DNA of 5,736 bases. It comes from an uncultured Lachnospiraceae bacterium. Its GTDB lineage: Bacteria > Bacillota > Clostridia > Lachnospirales > Lachnospiraceae. Where the stretch lies: NCBI GenBank assembly GCA_937915975.1, contig CALGGL010000063.1:1-5736 (forward strand). The letters are read 5' to 3'. Under the pieces are notes generated by a model. It ran no database searches. It was not told the origin of the DNA and saw nothing but the letters and a program-made list of their open reading frames with translations. Positions 5,355 to 5,736 of the stretch are shown here, piece by piece (position 1 is the stretch's first letter; each line of letters opens with the position of its first letter). Position numbers and translations under genes: made by a program.

Positions 5355-5736
5355 ATGAATTGTCCGAATTGCGGAGTGCCGCTTAACGACGGAACAATTA
5401 TATGTACCAATTGCGGAACGGATCTTAGAAATACAGGTATGACTAAGCAGGGCTTTAATCAGAATTTTAACCAGAGTGGGATTCCGACACAAGGGTTTAA
5501 CCGGGATCAGGGCTTTATGCCATATAACAGTCAGGGACAGCCGCAGAATTACGGTGGAAACAATATGCCGCCTAAGAAAAATACAGGCCTTATCGTAGGG
5601 ATAATAATAGGTGTCGTTTTGATTGCCGCAATCGTAGTGGCAGCAGTATTGCTTTTAAAGAAAAATAAGGATGATGAGACAACTACAACTGCAGCAACAA
5701 CTACTGAAATGATTACAACAGAGGCAACAACCGAAG
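5355..5736 (+). CDS. Zinc-ribbon, single-helix membrane protein with Thr-rich external stalk (3' end missing)
   Basis: 127 codons are visible and the frame is still open at the window edge. A zinc ribbon (C3, C6, C17, C20; MNCPNCG and CTNCG) is followed by an Asn/Gln/Gly/Phe-rich linker at about 28-73 with repeated QGFN, NQNFNQ and DQGF elements. KK at 74-75 precedes a strong transmembrane helix at about 78-101, then KKNKDDE and a Thr-rich stretch (TTTTAATTTEMITTEATTE). The arrangement predicts a cytosolic zinc ribbon and an external Thr-rich stalk that probably leads to an exported domain outside the window. The plan matches the 2013-2642 product, but linker and tail differ. Start: ATG 5355 with AAGGGGG at 5341-5347. 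It is transcribed divergently from thrS. Function unknown. Confidence 0.85.
   Translation, partial: MNCPNCGVPLNDGTIICTNCGTDLRNTGMTKQGFNQNFNQSGIPTQGFNRDQGFMPYNSQGQPQNYGGNNMPPKKNTGLIVGIIIGVVLIAAIVVAAVLLLKKNKDDETTTTAATTTEMITTEATTE

Overview
The window looks like a piece of a low-GC Gram-positive (Firmicutes/Clostridia) chromosome, most likely Lachnospiraceae-like. That placement is inferred from the T-box riboswitch in front of a threonyl-tRNA synthetase gene, strong GGAGG ribosome sites, TTGNNN-17-TATAAT type promoters, moderate-to-low GC, and several small zinc-ribbon membrane proteins of a type common in that group. No rRNA, tRNA, insertion sequence or CRISPR is present.

Layout, left to right: (1) the 3' end of an extremely AT-rich gene (2-202, +), which overlaps the next start by ATGA; (2) a zinc-ribbon, four-helix membrane protein with a tandem-repeat linker (199-981, +) and its terminator; (3) a paralogous zinc-ribbon, four-helix membrane protein with a charged Lys/Glu linker (1145-1930, +) and its own extended -10 promoter; (4) a 17-bp-stem terminator serving both strands; (5) a zinc-ribbon, single-helix protein with an exported beta-rich domain (2013-2642, -); (6) thrS, threonyl-tRNA synthetase (2798-4837, -); (7) a complete Thr T-box leader with promoter (about 4910-5231, -); (8) a divergent promoter and the first 127 codons of a fourth zinc-ribbon membrane protein (5355 to the window end, +).

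The one gene with a firm function is thrS. Its leader should sense uncharged tRNA-Thr: specifier loop with adjacent Thr codons, T-box sequence, and mutually exclusive antiterminator and terminator can all be drawn on the sequence. The other four complete or nearly readable proteins share one plan: an N-terminal CxxC...CxxC zinc ribbon, a flexible linker, then membrane helices. Two have a related four-helix core and two have one helix plus an outside region. Their function is unknown. The most unusual features are this clustering of same-plan zinc-ribbon membrane proteins around thrS, and the sharp composition break at about position 199, where roughly 17% GC DNA joins DNA of about 40% GC.
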